A stretch of 64,000 nucleotides of DNA, from assembly GCF_000423345.1 (NCBI RefSeq), contig NZ_AUHU01000003.1, positions 620,001-684,000 of the forward strand. Direction: 5' to 3'. Origin of the DNA: Marinimicrobium agarilyticum DSM 16975. GTDB taxonomy: Bacteria; Pseudomonadota; Gammaproteobacteria; Pseudomonadales; Cellvibrionaceae. Shown piece by piece: positions 52,222-60,954 of this stretch. Below the pieces are notes generated by a model. The model did not search any database. It saw nothing but the letters and a program-made list of their open reading frames with translations, and was not told where the DNA came from. Position numbers and translations under genes: made by a program. Numbering within the stretch: position 1 is the first letter of the stretch; each line of letters opens with the position of its first letter.

Positions 52222-53619
52222 ATGCTTTACCGGGAATTGGCCAGCCGTTTACAGCGCTTGATTGAAGACCAGGTGTACCCCACGGGTACCGCCCTGCCTG
52301 GCGTGCGCAAGTTAAGTCGCCAGCATGCCGTGAGTGTGTCGACAGTAGTGAACGCCTGCCAGGAGCTTGAGCGGCTCGGTTTACTGGAAGCCCGACCACG
52401 CTCCGGCTTTTTTGTTCGAACGCCCCCTGCCGCCAGTAAAACACCCCGGACCAGGACGGTCAGCCGCAGCCCGAAAGCGGTGACCGGACAGGAGCGGGTG
52501 TTGCAGCTGATTCATTCCGCCAACAACCAACGTATCGTCAACCTGGGGGCCGCCATACCCGACCCCGGTTTTTTGCCGGCTGCGGCTATTGAAAAAGCCT
52601 TTCGTCACGTCTGGCGTGAGCAGCGTCGCCGGTGCATGGGCTACGAATTCCCGCCCGGTGCTCCGGAACTGCGAGCACAAATCGCCCGCCACCTTGCCAG
52701 CCTTCATTGCGACGTCAGTCCGGACCAGGTCCTGATTACCAACAGCTGTCAGGAATCTATCGCGATCGCGCTCAAGCAGGTCACCAAACCCGGCGACATC
52801 GTCGTGCTGGAATCGCCCACCTATTACGGTTTGCTTCAGGTGGTGGAGGCGCTGGGGCTGAAGGCGCTGGAGCTTCCAACCGATCCGGAGGAGGGAATCT
52901 CTTTTGGAGCGCTTGAGTTGGCGTTGGAGCGCTGGCCAGTGGCCGCCTGTGTCATGGTGACCAACTACTCCAACCCGCTGGGGGTGTGCCTGTCGGATGA
53001 ACGGAAGCAGGCCCTGCTGCGGATTCTGACAACACATAAAGTGCCCCTGGTGGAGGACGACATATACGGCGACCTTCCGTTCAGTGGTCCACGGCCCAGG
53101 CCGGTGAAGAGTTGGGATACGCAGGGGCTGGTTTACTATTGCGCTTCGTCCTCCAAAACCCTGGCCGCGGGGTTGCGCGTGGGTTGGTTGGTGGCAGGGA
53201 AAAACCATGAGCGGGCGGAATACCTGCAGTTTATCAACACTGTCTGCGTGAATACCCCGGCGCAATTGGCACTCGCGCATTTTCTGGAAAACGGACGGTA
53301 TGACCGGTTGATGCGACACGCCGGCTCGGAGTATGCACACTCTGTCGCAAGGTTCACGGAGCGGGTGACACAGCTGTTCCCGGAGGGCACCCGAATCAGT
53401 CGGCCTGACGGCGGTTTTGTGTTGTGGTTGGAGTTGCCCCACAACATCGATACCTCAGAGCTGATTGAGTCGGCGTTGGCGGCCGGTGTCAGTTTCGCGC
53501 CGGGCAAGCTGTTTTCCGCTACCGGTAAGTTCGCCAACTGCCTGCGGCTGAACTGTGCGGTGAAGTGGGATGCGAGTGTCGAGCGGGGCTTGATTGCCTT
53601 GGCAAAGCTGGTGAGCTGA
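52222..53619 (+). CDS. MocR-type GntR regulator with aminotransferase domain
   Basis: 465 residues. Winged helix (LYRELASRLQRLIEDQVYPTGTALPGVRKLSRQHAVSVSTVVNACQELERLGLLEARPRSGFFV), a linker, then a fold-type I aminotransferase-like domain (about 95-460) with VMVTNYSNPLG and the PLP Lys in YCASSSKTLAAGLRVGWLVA. It controls the divergent LysE exporter by analogy with similar pairs. ATG 52222 follows AGGGGGAG; the TTG two codons earlier is less likely. Confidence 0.93.
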   Translation: MLYRELASRLQRLIEDQVYPTGTALPGVRKLSRQHAVSVSTVVNACQELERLGLLEARPRSGFFVRTPPAASKTPRTRTVSRSPKAVTGQERVLQLIHSANNQRIVNLGAAIPDPGFLPAAAIEKAFRHVWREQRRRCMGYEFPPGAPELRAQIARHLASLHCDVSPDQVLITNSCQESIAIALKQVTKPGDIVVLESPTYYGLLQVVEALGLKALELPTDPEEGISFGALELALERWPVAACVMVTNYSNPLGVCLSDERKQALLRILTTHKVPLVEDDIYGDLPFSGPRPRPVKSWDTQGLVYYCASSSKTLAAGLRVGWLVAGKNHERAEYLQFINTVCVNTPAQLALAHFLENGRYDRLMRHAGSEYAHSVARFTERVTQLFPEGTRISRPDGGFVLWLELPHNIDTSELIESALAAGVSFAPGKLFSATGKFANCLRLNCAVKWDASVERGLIALAKLVS

Positions 53620-53656
53620 AGTCGAAGGGAACCCATGTAAGTAGAAGAGGGAAAGC

Positions 53657-53674
53657 GGGGAAGTCCTTTTCCCC
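53657..53674. terminator. hairpin between convergent genes
   Basis: GGGGAA and TTCCCC around a six-base loop, between the MocR and xylanase genes. No clear T-run on either strand, so a termination role is uncertain. Confidence 0.3.
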
Positions 53675-53697
53675 GGAATTTGTGGCTCAAGAAGAGA

Positions 53698-56600
53698 TTA
53701 CCGTCCCAGGTAATTCATCAGCCAGGTCATGGCCGGGCGGGGCGTGCCGTTGTCGTAAATAAGGCCGCTGCCATCGACCCAGGTCCGACCGACCACGTAG
53801 CCCCAGAGCGTGATGCCGACCACGGAGGGGTGCTCGTAGAACATCGGGAATTGCTCCTGCATGATCTGCAGCTGGGCCTGGTCATTGGACTCGGCGATGT
53901 CGTACTCCGAAATGTAAATCGGCAGTCCAAGCGCGGCGATGTTATCCAGGTTGGTGCGAAGATCGCTCAGTGACCAACCTTCCAACCCATGGGCTTGCAG
54001 GCCGAGGGCATCCACCACGCCGGCTTCCACCGCCGGGCGGGCCATTTCGATAAACTCGCTGTTGTTCCAGCTCAGGGCGTTGTAATCATTCAGGATCAAG
54101 ATGGAGTTGGGGCAATGTTCTTGTGCCAGCTCGAATACGTTGATGATCCAGTCGCTGCCGAACGCCTGCTCGGCGTACTGAGCCGGAGCATGGCCGGGCG
54201 TGGACTCGTTGACCACGTCGATCATTTCAGTGTTCGGGTAGCGGGTGCAGAAATCCCGAATCCACTCTTCAATTTCGGCGCGCTGCTCGGCCGGACTCAG
54301 GTTGTTGATCCAGCTTGGGGACTGGTTGCCCCAGACAAACGTATGTTGCTTGAAGGCAATGTTATTTTGCTGAGCATAGTTGTACGCGGCGTCCACCCCA
54401 CTCCAGTTGTACTGGTCGCGCGTGCCTTCCACGGAGGACCACTTGCCCTCGTTCTCCGGGGTGATTTGATCCCAGTACTGAACGAAGTCCGAGCGAACGC
54501 TGCCGGAGGTGGTGATGTTGCCCACGAAAAAGTCGTGATCAATGGTGCCGCCATTACCGCCGTCGCCACCATCACCCGCTTCGCCGATTACTGAGAAGTC
54601 ATCCGCGTAGTAGCTGGCGTTGGTGCTGTCGGACTCGATGATGAAGTGCTGAAAGGGCGTACCGCTTTGGGTATAGCTGCCGCTCAGTTGTGTCCAGCCG
54701 CTGGCGGAAACGCTTGCCTCCGCCACGCGAGTATATTCCTCGTAAGTGGAGGAGTCGGAGTCTTCCTCGCGCTTGGCCGTCAGGTAAAGGTTGGCGCTGG
54801 CGGAGCCGGGCGCCATTTTGACCCAGACGGAGACGTCGTACTGATTACCGCTGGCCAACCCGTTAGGGGCGAACGTCAGTCCGTGCCAGGTGTCCGTCCG
54901 ACCGGAAATCAGGGCGCTGGCGGAGCCGCTGCGTGAGTCTTGCGTGCTGCGGTTGATGTCACCCGCCGTCGTGGACCAGTTCGTCAGGCCACTCTCCACG
55001 CCGCCGTTGCTGGCCAGTTCATCGCCATTGCCATCGGGGGCACTGGAGGACTGGTCGCTGGACGACTGGCTGCTGGAGGAGCTTGAAGACGAGGTGGGCG
55101 GGGCAGTTCGTTCGGCGCAGAAGCCAATATTGGAATCGCTCTGGCCTGGTTGCAGCGTGCTATTCCAGCCTGCGCCGGAGACTTGCAGCGTTGAACCGTT
55201 CTGGCTCCACTCGCCGTTCCACAGGTCAGTGACGGTACCCTCTACCGCAATGTTCAGGTTCCACTCAACCGCGCTGCCGGTGTTATTGGTGACCGTCAAG
55301 GTGGCGCAGTAGCCGCTGCCCCAGTCATTGGTGAACTGAATGCTACCAGTGACGTTGCTATCGGTGTTGCCGTCGGAAGACGAGACCGCCGAGCTGCTGC
55401 TGGAGTTTTCACTACTGGAGGAGTCGTTGCCGGAGCCCCCGGTGAACTGGAACCAGTTCAGGTTATGTCCGGCTGTAGAGCGCAGGTACACATCGTGAAC
55501 CCCGGTCACTTCGGAAAACGAGACAGACTGTGTCTGCCACGTCTGCCAGCCACCGGTGTTGCTCACCTGAAGCGTGGCGAGAGGCTGGCTGTTCACATCG
55601 TCCAGCACAATTTCCAGGCTGGAGTCGATATTGGCCGCGACCCGAGCGTCCATACCGTTGGCGCCGGAGCCGAAGTCGACGCCGGTAATTCTGACCCAAT
55701 CGCCCGGGCCCATCTGAATGTTCTGGGTGCCTTCGCTGGCCGGTTCGGTTTCAATGCCGTTTTCCGTATCGAACGTTTCCGCCTGGTTGATCGCGAAAGC
55801 GTCTACGTACTCAAGCTGCGGCACGCCCGCCGGGCCGGCGTTTACCGGCTGAATGGAGCCGTCGCCGTTGAAATACAGCCGGTCGACATTGATGGAGCGC
55901 TGGTAGGTGCTGGCACCGCGTTCATTGGCCACGGCCCGGTTGTGATAAAACATGTACCACTGACCGTCGAACTGCACCATGGACTGGTGGTTATTGTTGT
56001 TATTGTTCTCCCAGGGGTTGGGCAGAATCGTGCCGCGATGGGTAAACCCGGAGGTGGGGTTGTTGCTGGTCATGTAATCAATGCTCAGCCCACCGGCGGT
56101 ATCGGTGGAGTAGGTCAGGTAATAGGTGCCGTTGCGCTTGTTCATATACAGCGCTTCAAAGAAATTGGGCGCATCAATCGATGTTGCGACACCATCGGTG
56201 CTGATCATGTCGTTGTTCAGGCGAATCACCCGCGCATTGCCGGGGCCGCCACCGCCGAAGTACAGGTAGGCCTGGCCGTTGTCGTCGATAAATACGCCGG
56301 GGTCAAACACCCAGTCGACGTTGGCACCGGGCGTGCTGCGGTCCACCAGTGGTTCGCCCAGTGGGTCGGTGTAGGGGCCTTCCGGGTTGTCGGCCACGGC
56401 GACGCCAATGGCGTTGGCGCCGTCGGGGTAATACAGGTAATAGCGACCGTTGCGTTCGATAAAGTCCGGGGCATAGGCCAGGCTGGCCCAGGGGCTGTCG
56501 GTCTGAGAATTCCAGACGATGCCGTGGTCCTGCCAGTTCACCATATCGTCGGAGGAGAACAGGTAGTAATCCACCAACTGGCTGTAGTCGGACTGGTCGT

Positions 56601-56772
56601 CCTGGTCGTGGGTTACCATCACATAGACCCGCCCATCAATCACTCGCGCTGCCGGGTCCGCTGTGTACACATGGGAGACAATGGGATTGTCGGCGTAGCC
56701 GGTCATGGGCGCGGCCATACCTAGGCCGGCGAGTAACGCGGAGGTTAACAACCTCGGTCGTGTGAGCTTCAT
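53698..56772 (-). CDS. multidomain xylanolytic enzyme GH43-CBM6-CBM2-CBM-GH10
   Basis: 1024 residues, secreted. Signal peptide (to about 27); GH43 five-bladed propeller (28-325) with likely catalytic D39 in YTADPAARV, D157 in WVFDPGVFIDD and E206 in FFEALYM; CBM6-like domain (332-445); Ser-rich linker; CBM2-like domain with paired Cys (476-553); second Ser-rich linker; CBM4/9 or CBM22-like domain (588-735); Gly linker; GH10 xylanase (about 750-1024) with acid/base E856 in DVVNES and nucleophile E956 in ISEYD. It likely joins arabinofuranosidase/xylosidase action with endoxylanase. ATG 56772 with AGAGG eight bases before is preferred over a GTG at 56781. Confidence 0.92.
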   Translation of the reverse strand: MKLTRPRLLTSALLAGLGMAAPMTGYADNPIVSHVYTADPAARVIDGRVYVMVTHDQDDQSDYSQLVDYYLFSSDDMVNWQDHGIVWNSQTDSPWASLAYAPDFIERNGRYYLYYPDGANAIGVAVADNPEGPYTDPLGEPLVDRSTPGANVDWVFDPGVFIDDNGQAYLYFGGGGPGNARVIRLNNDMISTDGVATSIDAPNFFEALYMNKRNGTYYLTYSTDTAGGLSIDYMTSNNPTSGFTHRGTILPNPWENNNNNNHQSMVQFDGQWYMFYHNRAVANERGASTYQRSINVDRLYFNGDGSIQPVNAGPAGVPQLEYVDAFAINQAETFDTENGIETEPASEGTQNIQMGPGDWVRITGVDFGSGANGMDARVAANIDSSLEIVLDDVNSQPLATLQVSNTGGWQTWQTQSVSFSEVTGVHDVYLRSTAGHNLNWFQFTGGSGNDSSSSENSSSSSAVSSSDGNTDSNVTGSIQFTNDWGSGYCATLTVTNNTGSAVEWNLNIAVEGTVTDLWNGEWSQNGSTLQVSGAGWNSTLQPGQSDSNIGFCAERTAPPTSSSSSSSSQSSSDQSSSAPDGNGDELASNGGVESGLTNWSTTAGDINRSTQDSRSGSASALISGRTDTWHGLTFAPNGLASGNQYDVSVWVKMAPGSASANLYLTAKREEDSDSSTYEEYTRVAEASVSASGWTQLSGSYTQSGTPFQHFIIESDSTNASYYADDFSVIGEAGDGGDGGNGGTIDHDFFVGNITTSGSVRSDFVQYWDQITPENEGKWSSVEGTRDQYNWSGVDAAYNYAQQNNIAFKQHTFVWGNQSPSWINNLSPAEQRAEIEEWIRDFCTRYPNTEMIDVVNESTPGHAPAQYAEQAFGSDWIINVFELAQEHCPNSILILNDYNALSWNNSEFIEMARPAVEAGVVDALGLQAHGLEGWSLSDLRTNLDNIAALGLPIYISEYDIAESNDQAQLQIMQEQFPMFYEHPSVVGITLWGYVVGRTWVDGSGLIYDNGTPRPAMTWLMNYLGR

Positions 56773-56890
56773 CTCTTTCACCTCTTATTGGTCGTTATTG
56801 GCGTGACTTGATAGTCACTGGTTGTGAACCAATCAGAGTAGGGGAGTTTGAGGCGTGACAATGGCATTTTCTGACACCTTCATAGCACGA

Positions 56891-56915
56891 TGCAGAAAAT
56901 TGCAGGGATTCTGCA
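56891..56915. promoter_or_regulatory. AraC-like repeats upstream of the xylanolytic gene
   Basis: TGCAG occurs at 56891, 56901 and 56912, one helical turn apart, and TGCAGAA/TTCTGCA form an inverted repeat. It lies about 120-145 bp upstream of the start. The neighbouring AraC-type regulator is the natural candidate to bind. Confidence 0.45.
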
Positions 56916-56973
56916 GTTAGTGAAAGGAAAGTGACGCCACGATGAGAGAGTCATGCGCTATTGAAGTCGGGGC

Positions 56974-58149
56974 TCAGGGCGTCTCGTCATCGTCGTGGCT
57001 ATCGTGGAGTTTGAGCGTTTGAAAGGTTTTGGGCGTGCACCCGTACTCGGCTTTGAACAGCTTGTTGAAATACGAGACATTGTTGTAGCCGACCAGGTAG
57101 GCGATCTCGGAGATGTTGGCTTCTCCCGCTTCCGACAATAGCCGGGCCGCCTCGGTCAGGCGCAGCTTTTTCAGGTAAGCGGTAAAGGTCAGCCCCAGCT
57201 CTTCTCTTAAAATCTCATTGATCTTGGTGCGGTTGATGCCCAGAGTATTGGCGGTGGACTCCAGGCTCAGCTCGGAATTGGCGTACTCGGTGGCCATGTG
57301 GCGCAGCAAGGCGTCTTTTTCCTTGTCTCGTTGTGGTTCGATGGAGAGCTTCTTGTACGCCATCAGTGGCTGGTCCAGTTTTACCTTTTCTTTAAGGCCT
57401 GTGGTCAGCGCGCGAACATAGAGCCGAATCAACCAGACGATAAACAACACCCAACCCGCCGCCGTGATGGCCGCCGCCGCATAGAGGTAACCCGGTTCCG
57501 TGCCTTTAAGCGTCACATCGGTAATGCGGACCCGAGAGACCTGATCCATCGGGCTCTGCAGCGAGTTCACAAATGCCAGGCCCATGGTCTTGTCGAGTCG
57601 GTAGTCTGTCTCGCTGACTTCAAACCCGTAGCGATCCAGCCACCAGTAGGGTGTGCTCAGCTCATCGAAGTCAATGGTCACGTCCTGCCAGTGCGCATTG
57701 CAGGAAAACGCCATCGACGACACCCGGCGGGTTTCGGGCTTGAACGGGTCTGTGACCTCCTCATCAAAGCTGAACAACACAAACAGCAAGACATTCCGGG
57801 GATCACATAGCACCCGAAACGACAGATGGTCATAGTCTGTCAGGTCCACGAGTCGATAGGCCAGGTCGGGCTGAATGAAATAGAACGAATAGTGCGTATA
57901 CGGAAATAGCTGCTCAGAGTCGAGCACAAACTCATAATCAATCGTACCGACGTCGCTTTTGACTTCCAGCCACGTGTCTCCAGTGGGCGAGGTGGGCTCA
58001 ATGGCCGGAGCCCAGGGCAGCGCCGGGTCCTTCGCCGGGAACAGGGACGCGCTCAAGCGGGATTGGAGAAAGCCGCCGTACAATACAGCCGCTGTCAGCA
58101 CTAACAACGTTAGGAAAGCGACCAAAGCCTTGCGATAGAATGCCAGCAT
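56974..58149 (-). CDS. membrane-anchored AraC regulator with periplasmic sensor
   Basis: 391 residues. Membrane helix (about 8-27), periplasmic domain (30-220) with a beta-sandwich look (SPTGDTWLEVKSDVGTIDYEFVLDSEQLFPYTHYSFYF, ITDVTLKGTEPG), second helix (about 223-245), then a cytoplasmic AraC HTH (285-385; NSELSLESTANTLGINRTKINEILREELGLTFTAYL and SEIAYLVGYNNVSYFNKLFKAEYGCTPKTF). A one-component sensor that could bind an oligosaccharide outside and act on the adjacent glycosidase genes. Confidence 0.85.
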   Translation of the reverse strand: MLAFYRKALVAFLTLLVLTAAVLYGGFLQSRLSASLFPAKDPALPWAPAIEPTSPTGDTWLEVKSDVGTIDYEFVLDSEQLFPYTHYSFYFIQPDLAYRLVDLTDYDHLSFRVLCDPRNVLLFVLFSFDEEVTDPFKPETRRVSSMAFSCNAHWQDVTIDFDELSTPYWWLDRYGFEVSETDYRLDKTMGLAFVNSLQSPMDQVSRVRITDVTLKGTEPGYLYAAAAITAAGWVLFIVWLIRLYVRALTTGLKEKVKLDQPLMAYKKLSIEPQRDKEKDALLRHMATEYANSELSLESTANTLGINRTKINEILREELGLTFTAYLKKLRLTEAARLLSEAGEANISEIAYLVGYNNVSYFNKLFKAEYGCTPKTFQTLKLHDSHDDDETP

Positions 58150-58183
58150 TTTATTGGAGTTGTTATCTGCAGATGAATGGTAA

Positions 58184-58207
58184 TTTACGCGTCAAACATC
58201 GCGTAAA
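58184..58207. promoter_or_regulatory. palindrome upstream of the AraC regulator
   Basis: TTTACGCG and CGCGTAAA around eight bases, further flanked by GGTAAT and ATTACC. It lies 35-58 bp before the regulator's start codon. Likely an autoregulatory or catabolite site. Confidence 0.4.
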
Positions 58208-58334
58208 GTATTATTACCATATCATTTTCGCCGACGCTAAAAACAGCGCTAGCGCACCTTTTCAACAAATTGCGGCCCAGGGGAACGACACCGACCGTGC
58301 CCCCGGGCCACACATTGACGCAATCGCAGGCGCT

Positions 58335-59876
58335 TTACGGATTTGGGGCCACCAGAACATCTTTTGCGGCATCCCATGAATCCTGTCCGCGATCGTAGAT
58401 TTGAAACGCGCCGGCATCATCCCATGCGGTAGCGGCCATTCCATGTTCAATGGCCAGGTTGACATGGGTCCTCAGGTACGCCAACCGGTCGCTGGGATTG
58501 CAGACGTTCTTCGGGTTGTTGTAGTCATAATGAGGCGCCCCGAACTCGTTCACCATGACCGGTACGCCGGCCTGAATGGACCAGTCGTTCGCGGTGTCAT
58601 AGATGGCCGCCAGCTCCGCTTTATCGCTGTCGCTGCCCCAGCGGCGGGTGCACTCGCCTGCAAAGGGCCAGGGGTCATAGGAGTGAAAGTTACCGATCAA
58701 ATAGTTGTCATCCGGTAACTCAATGTCATTGAGGCTGGATGCGGGCGTGTAGTCATTCCCCGCAATGACGACCAGGCGTGTGGGATTGTGCTCGCGGATG
58801 ATTGCCAGTATCCGTGAATTTAAATCATTCACTTGTTCGGCGGTCATTCCCACGGGTTCATTGAGCATTTCAAACAGCAATCGCGGTGACTTGTGCGCAA
58901 ACCGTTGGGCGATCTGCGTCCAGATGGCGTCAAAGCGGGCGCGGGCGTTCGCGTCCTCGTAGTTTTCCTTCAACCAGGTTTCGTGATGGGCGTTCAAAAT
59001 GACGGGGTAACCTTGAGCGAGCGCCCAATCCACCACTTGCTCGGTTCTGTTCATGCGTGCTTCATCGACGCGGTAGGGAGGGGCTTCGGCGGTATGGTTG
59101 TCCCAGGTGGCGGGAACTCGAACATGGTGAAACCCCGCCTCTTTGAAAGCCTCAAAGTAGGACAGCTCCGCCTTGGGCGCCCAGTCCCCTTCGTTGGGGT
59201 AGGCATCCAGGGTATTTCCCAGATTGATGCCCACACCCATGTTCAGGACCGTGTCATGGGCGTCCAGGGTGGTAGGCTCGGAGTAGCTTAGCTCAAAGTA
59301 GTCCAGTGCGGCGGGTGGCGTTTCAAACCGGAGCTGCAGCGTTTGCTCGCCATCGCTCAAGTAGAAGGTATCGGTGGTCAGCGTTCGCCACTCCCCTGTT
59401 TCTCTGCCGGCTAGCTCAATCGCAGACAGCGGTATCGGCTCACCGTCGACCGCGAGTGTCCAATTGGCTGTATCCTTGGCGGCTTGCGCGTAAAAGCTCA
59501 GCGTAAATTGCCCCGACGTGTCCACATCCAACCGATAATTGACGGGTCCGTCTTCGGGAGTGATGGCGGCTTGCCCGGAAAGCGAGTCGTCGGAGATCTG
59601 AGTGACGGTGGTCTCTCCGCAGTCAATGGCTGACTCGGCTTCTACCCGCGTAGTCTCCACTGAAATGTCGGCCGCCGGGCAGTCCGAAGAGGGTGTGCTG
59701 GCGCTGCTTGAGGAAGCAGCGGGCACCGAGGCCCTGGAAGAGGAAGACGATGAGGCTTCTTCGCTGGACGCTGAGCTGCCGGAGGTGGGGGTGGTGCCGC
59801 CGCTACTGCCGCAAGCCGTGAATAAAAAAGTACTCGCGATGACACTGGTGCCGAACAAGATACGGGAAATCAACAT
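58335..59876 (-). CDS. GH5 endoglycanase lipoprotein with N-terminal CBM
   Basis: 513 residues. Lipobox FLFTAC (signal type II), a Ser/Ala linker (about 25-65), a CBM6-like beta-sandwich (about 70-190; ETTRVEAESAIDCGE, YRLDVDTSGQFTLSFYAQAA) and a GH5 catalytic barrel (about 200-510) with acid/base E340 in LFEMLNEPVG and nucleophile E444 in VMVNEFGAP. Likely acts on beta-1,4-glucan or a related polymer at the cell surface. ATG 59876 has AGGA nine bases before it; longer in-frame starts lack the lipoprotein pattern. Confidence 0.9.
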   Translation of the reverse strand: MLISRILFGTSVIASTFLFTACGSSGGTTPTSGSSASSEEASSSSSSRASVPAASSSSASTPSSDCPAADISVETTRVEAESAIDCGETTVTQISDDSLSGQAAITPEDGPVNYRLDVDTSGQFTLSFYAQAAKDTANWTLAVDGEPIPLSAIELAGRETGEWRTLTTDTFYLSDGEQTLQLRFETPPAALDYFELSYSEPTTLDAHDTVLNMGVGINLGNTLDAYPNEGDWAPKAELSYFEAFKEAGFHHVRVPATWDNHTAEAPPYRVDEARMNRTEQVVDWALAQGYPVILNAHHETWLKENYEDANARARFDAIWTQIAQRFAHKSPRLLFEMLNEPVGMTAEQVNDLNSRILAIIREHNPTRLVVIAGNDYTPASSLNDIELPDDNYLIGNFHSYDPWPFAGECTRRWGSDSDKAELAAIYDTANDWSIQAGVPVMVNEFGAPHYDYNNPKNVCNPSDRLAYLRTHVNLAIEHGMAATAWDDAGAFQIYDRGQDSWDAAKDVLVAPNP

Positions 59877-59912
59877 GGTGGACATTCCTGCGGATAAGAG
59901 CCGGGTGTAGAA

Positions 59913-59931
59913 GCGGGCGCTACGCGCCCGC
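59913..59931. terminator. hairpin between GH16 and GH5 genes
   Basis: GCGGGCG and CGCCCGC around five bases in the 64-bp gap. On the - strand it lacks a following T-run, so it may only attenuate or protect the mRNA rather than end it. Confidence 0.4.
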
Positions 59932-59940
59932 CAGAAAAAA

Positions 59941-60726
59941 TTAATGGGGTGAATACTCAATGTAGTCGTAGTAGGCCCAGGTGTTTTCCTGGAAGTATTG
60001 TCCCGGGAAGTAATAAGCCTCGGACGTGTTGTCGCCGTGCCAATGGTTGATCATCAGCCGCGTCGGATCGGAGGGCCAGGCGTACTGCGGAATTTCATTA
60101 TTGGCGACGTAGCCGTCACCATTGTCCCGGTAGATGGTCCGAATCACCTGCTGGTTACCCCAGGCGTCGGTGACATACCATTGGATTCTCCAACTGCTCC
60201 AGTCGAAGCCGATGTGAACCATATCCCGGGTAATATTCAGGCCGTATTGTCCGAGGTCTATGTCCTGTTCCCAGCTTTCGTAAGTACCTCCCTGGGGTTG
60301 GTAGATGACGTTGGTGTGTACGACATTCCCCAACGTTGGAAGAAACTCAATGTCAATTTCCTGCCAGGCGCGGCCGGGCACATCGTGCCAGGAGGTATAG
60401 GTAAAAATGGAGGAAACGGTGCCGGGCGCGTTCCCGGTTTTAAGGCTTCCCTGAATACGCCCATAGGAGAGCAGATTGTGGGTGCGAAGCTCCGAACACT
60501 GGCCCGGACTCACACCCAGCGTGATGCCGTGTGAACTGGGGGTAATCATGCTGGGGTTGAAGGTACAGCCAAAGGGCGTGCCATTGCTACCGCTTCGGGC
60601 TTGCCAGATGCCGGCGTTAAAGCCCCAGGTGAAGTCGTCTTTGAAGTAGCCGGACTGGGCCAAGCCGGGTGTGGCCAGCAACAATAGGGAAACGAGCACA
60701 AGTGTGCGACGGATGGATGTAACCAT
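59941..60726 (-). CDS. secreted GH16 family beta-glucanase-like enzyme
   Basis: 261 residues. Signal peptide (cut near GLAQSG), then a GH16 beta-jellyroll with the catalytic motif EIDIEF: nucleophile E123, D125, acid/base E127. GRIQGSLKTGNAPGTVSSIFTYT and FDWSSWRIQWYVTD are typical strands. The motif without an inserted residue points to the lichenase/XTH-like branch acting on mixed-linkage glucan or xyloglucan. Upstream of GH5 on the same strand, likely one operon. Confidence 0.88.
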   Translation of the reverse strand: MVTSIRRTLVLVSLLLLATPGLAQSGYFKDDFTWGFNAGIWQARSGSNGTPFGCTFNPSMITPSSHGITLGVSPGQCSELRTHNLLSYGRIQGSLKTGNAPGTVSSIFTYTSWHDVPGRAWQEIDIEFLPTLGNVVHTNVIYQPQGGTYESWEQDIDLGQYGLNITRDMVHIGFDWSSWRIQWYVTDAWGNQQVIRTIYRDNGDGYVANNEIPQYAWPSDPTRLMINHWHGDNTSEAYYFPGQYFQENTWAYYDYIEYSPH

Positions 60727-60954
60727 GATAGGACCTCTCGTTATTGATATCAGTCGTCTTATGGATTGTTAACTGAGCCGGGGCGTCGATGGGACCTTTC
60801 CCGCGGGCCAGGACATCAGAATGTAGCGTCAACGAGAGAATCAATCGTTCGAGAAGGGGTGGGAACGTAAGTTCGGTCCTTTTTTATAAGTATTGGTGAG
60901 CAGGACAGTCAAAGCTGCTTTTAAAACGAAATAAGGCTTTGAGGCATGCTCCGA

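Noticed and set aside
55370-55440. Serine-codon repeats in the xylanolytic gene as a possible tandem DNA repeat
   Set aside because: They encode poly-serine linkers common in secreted glycosidases of this group; no regular DNA unit.
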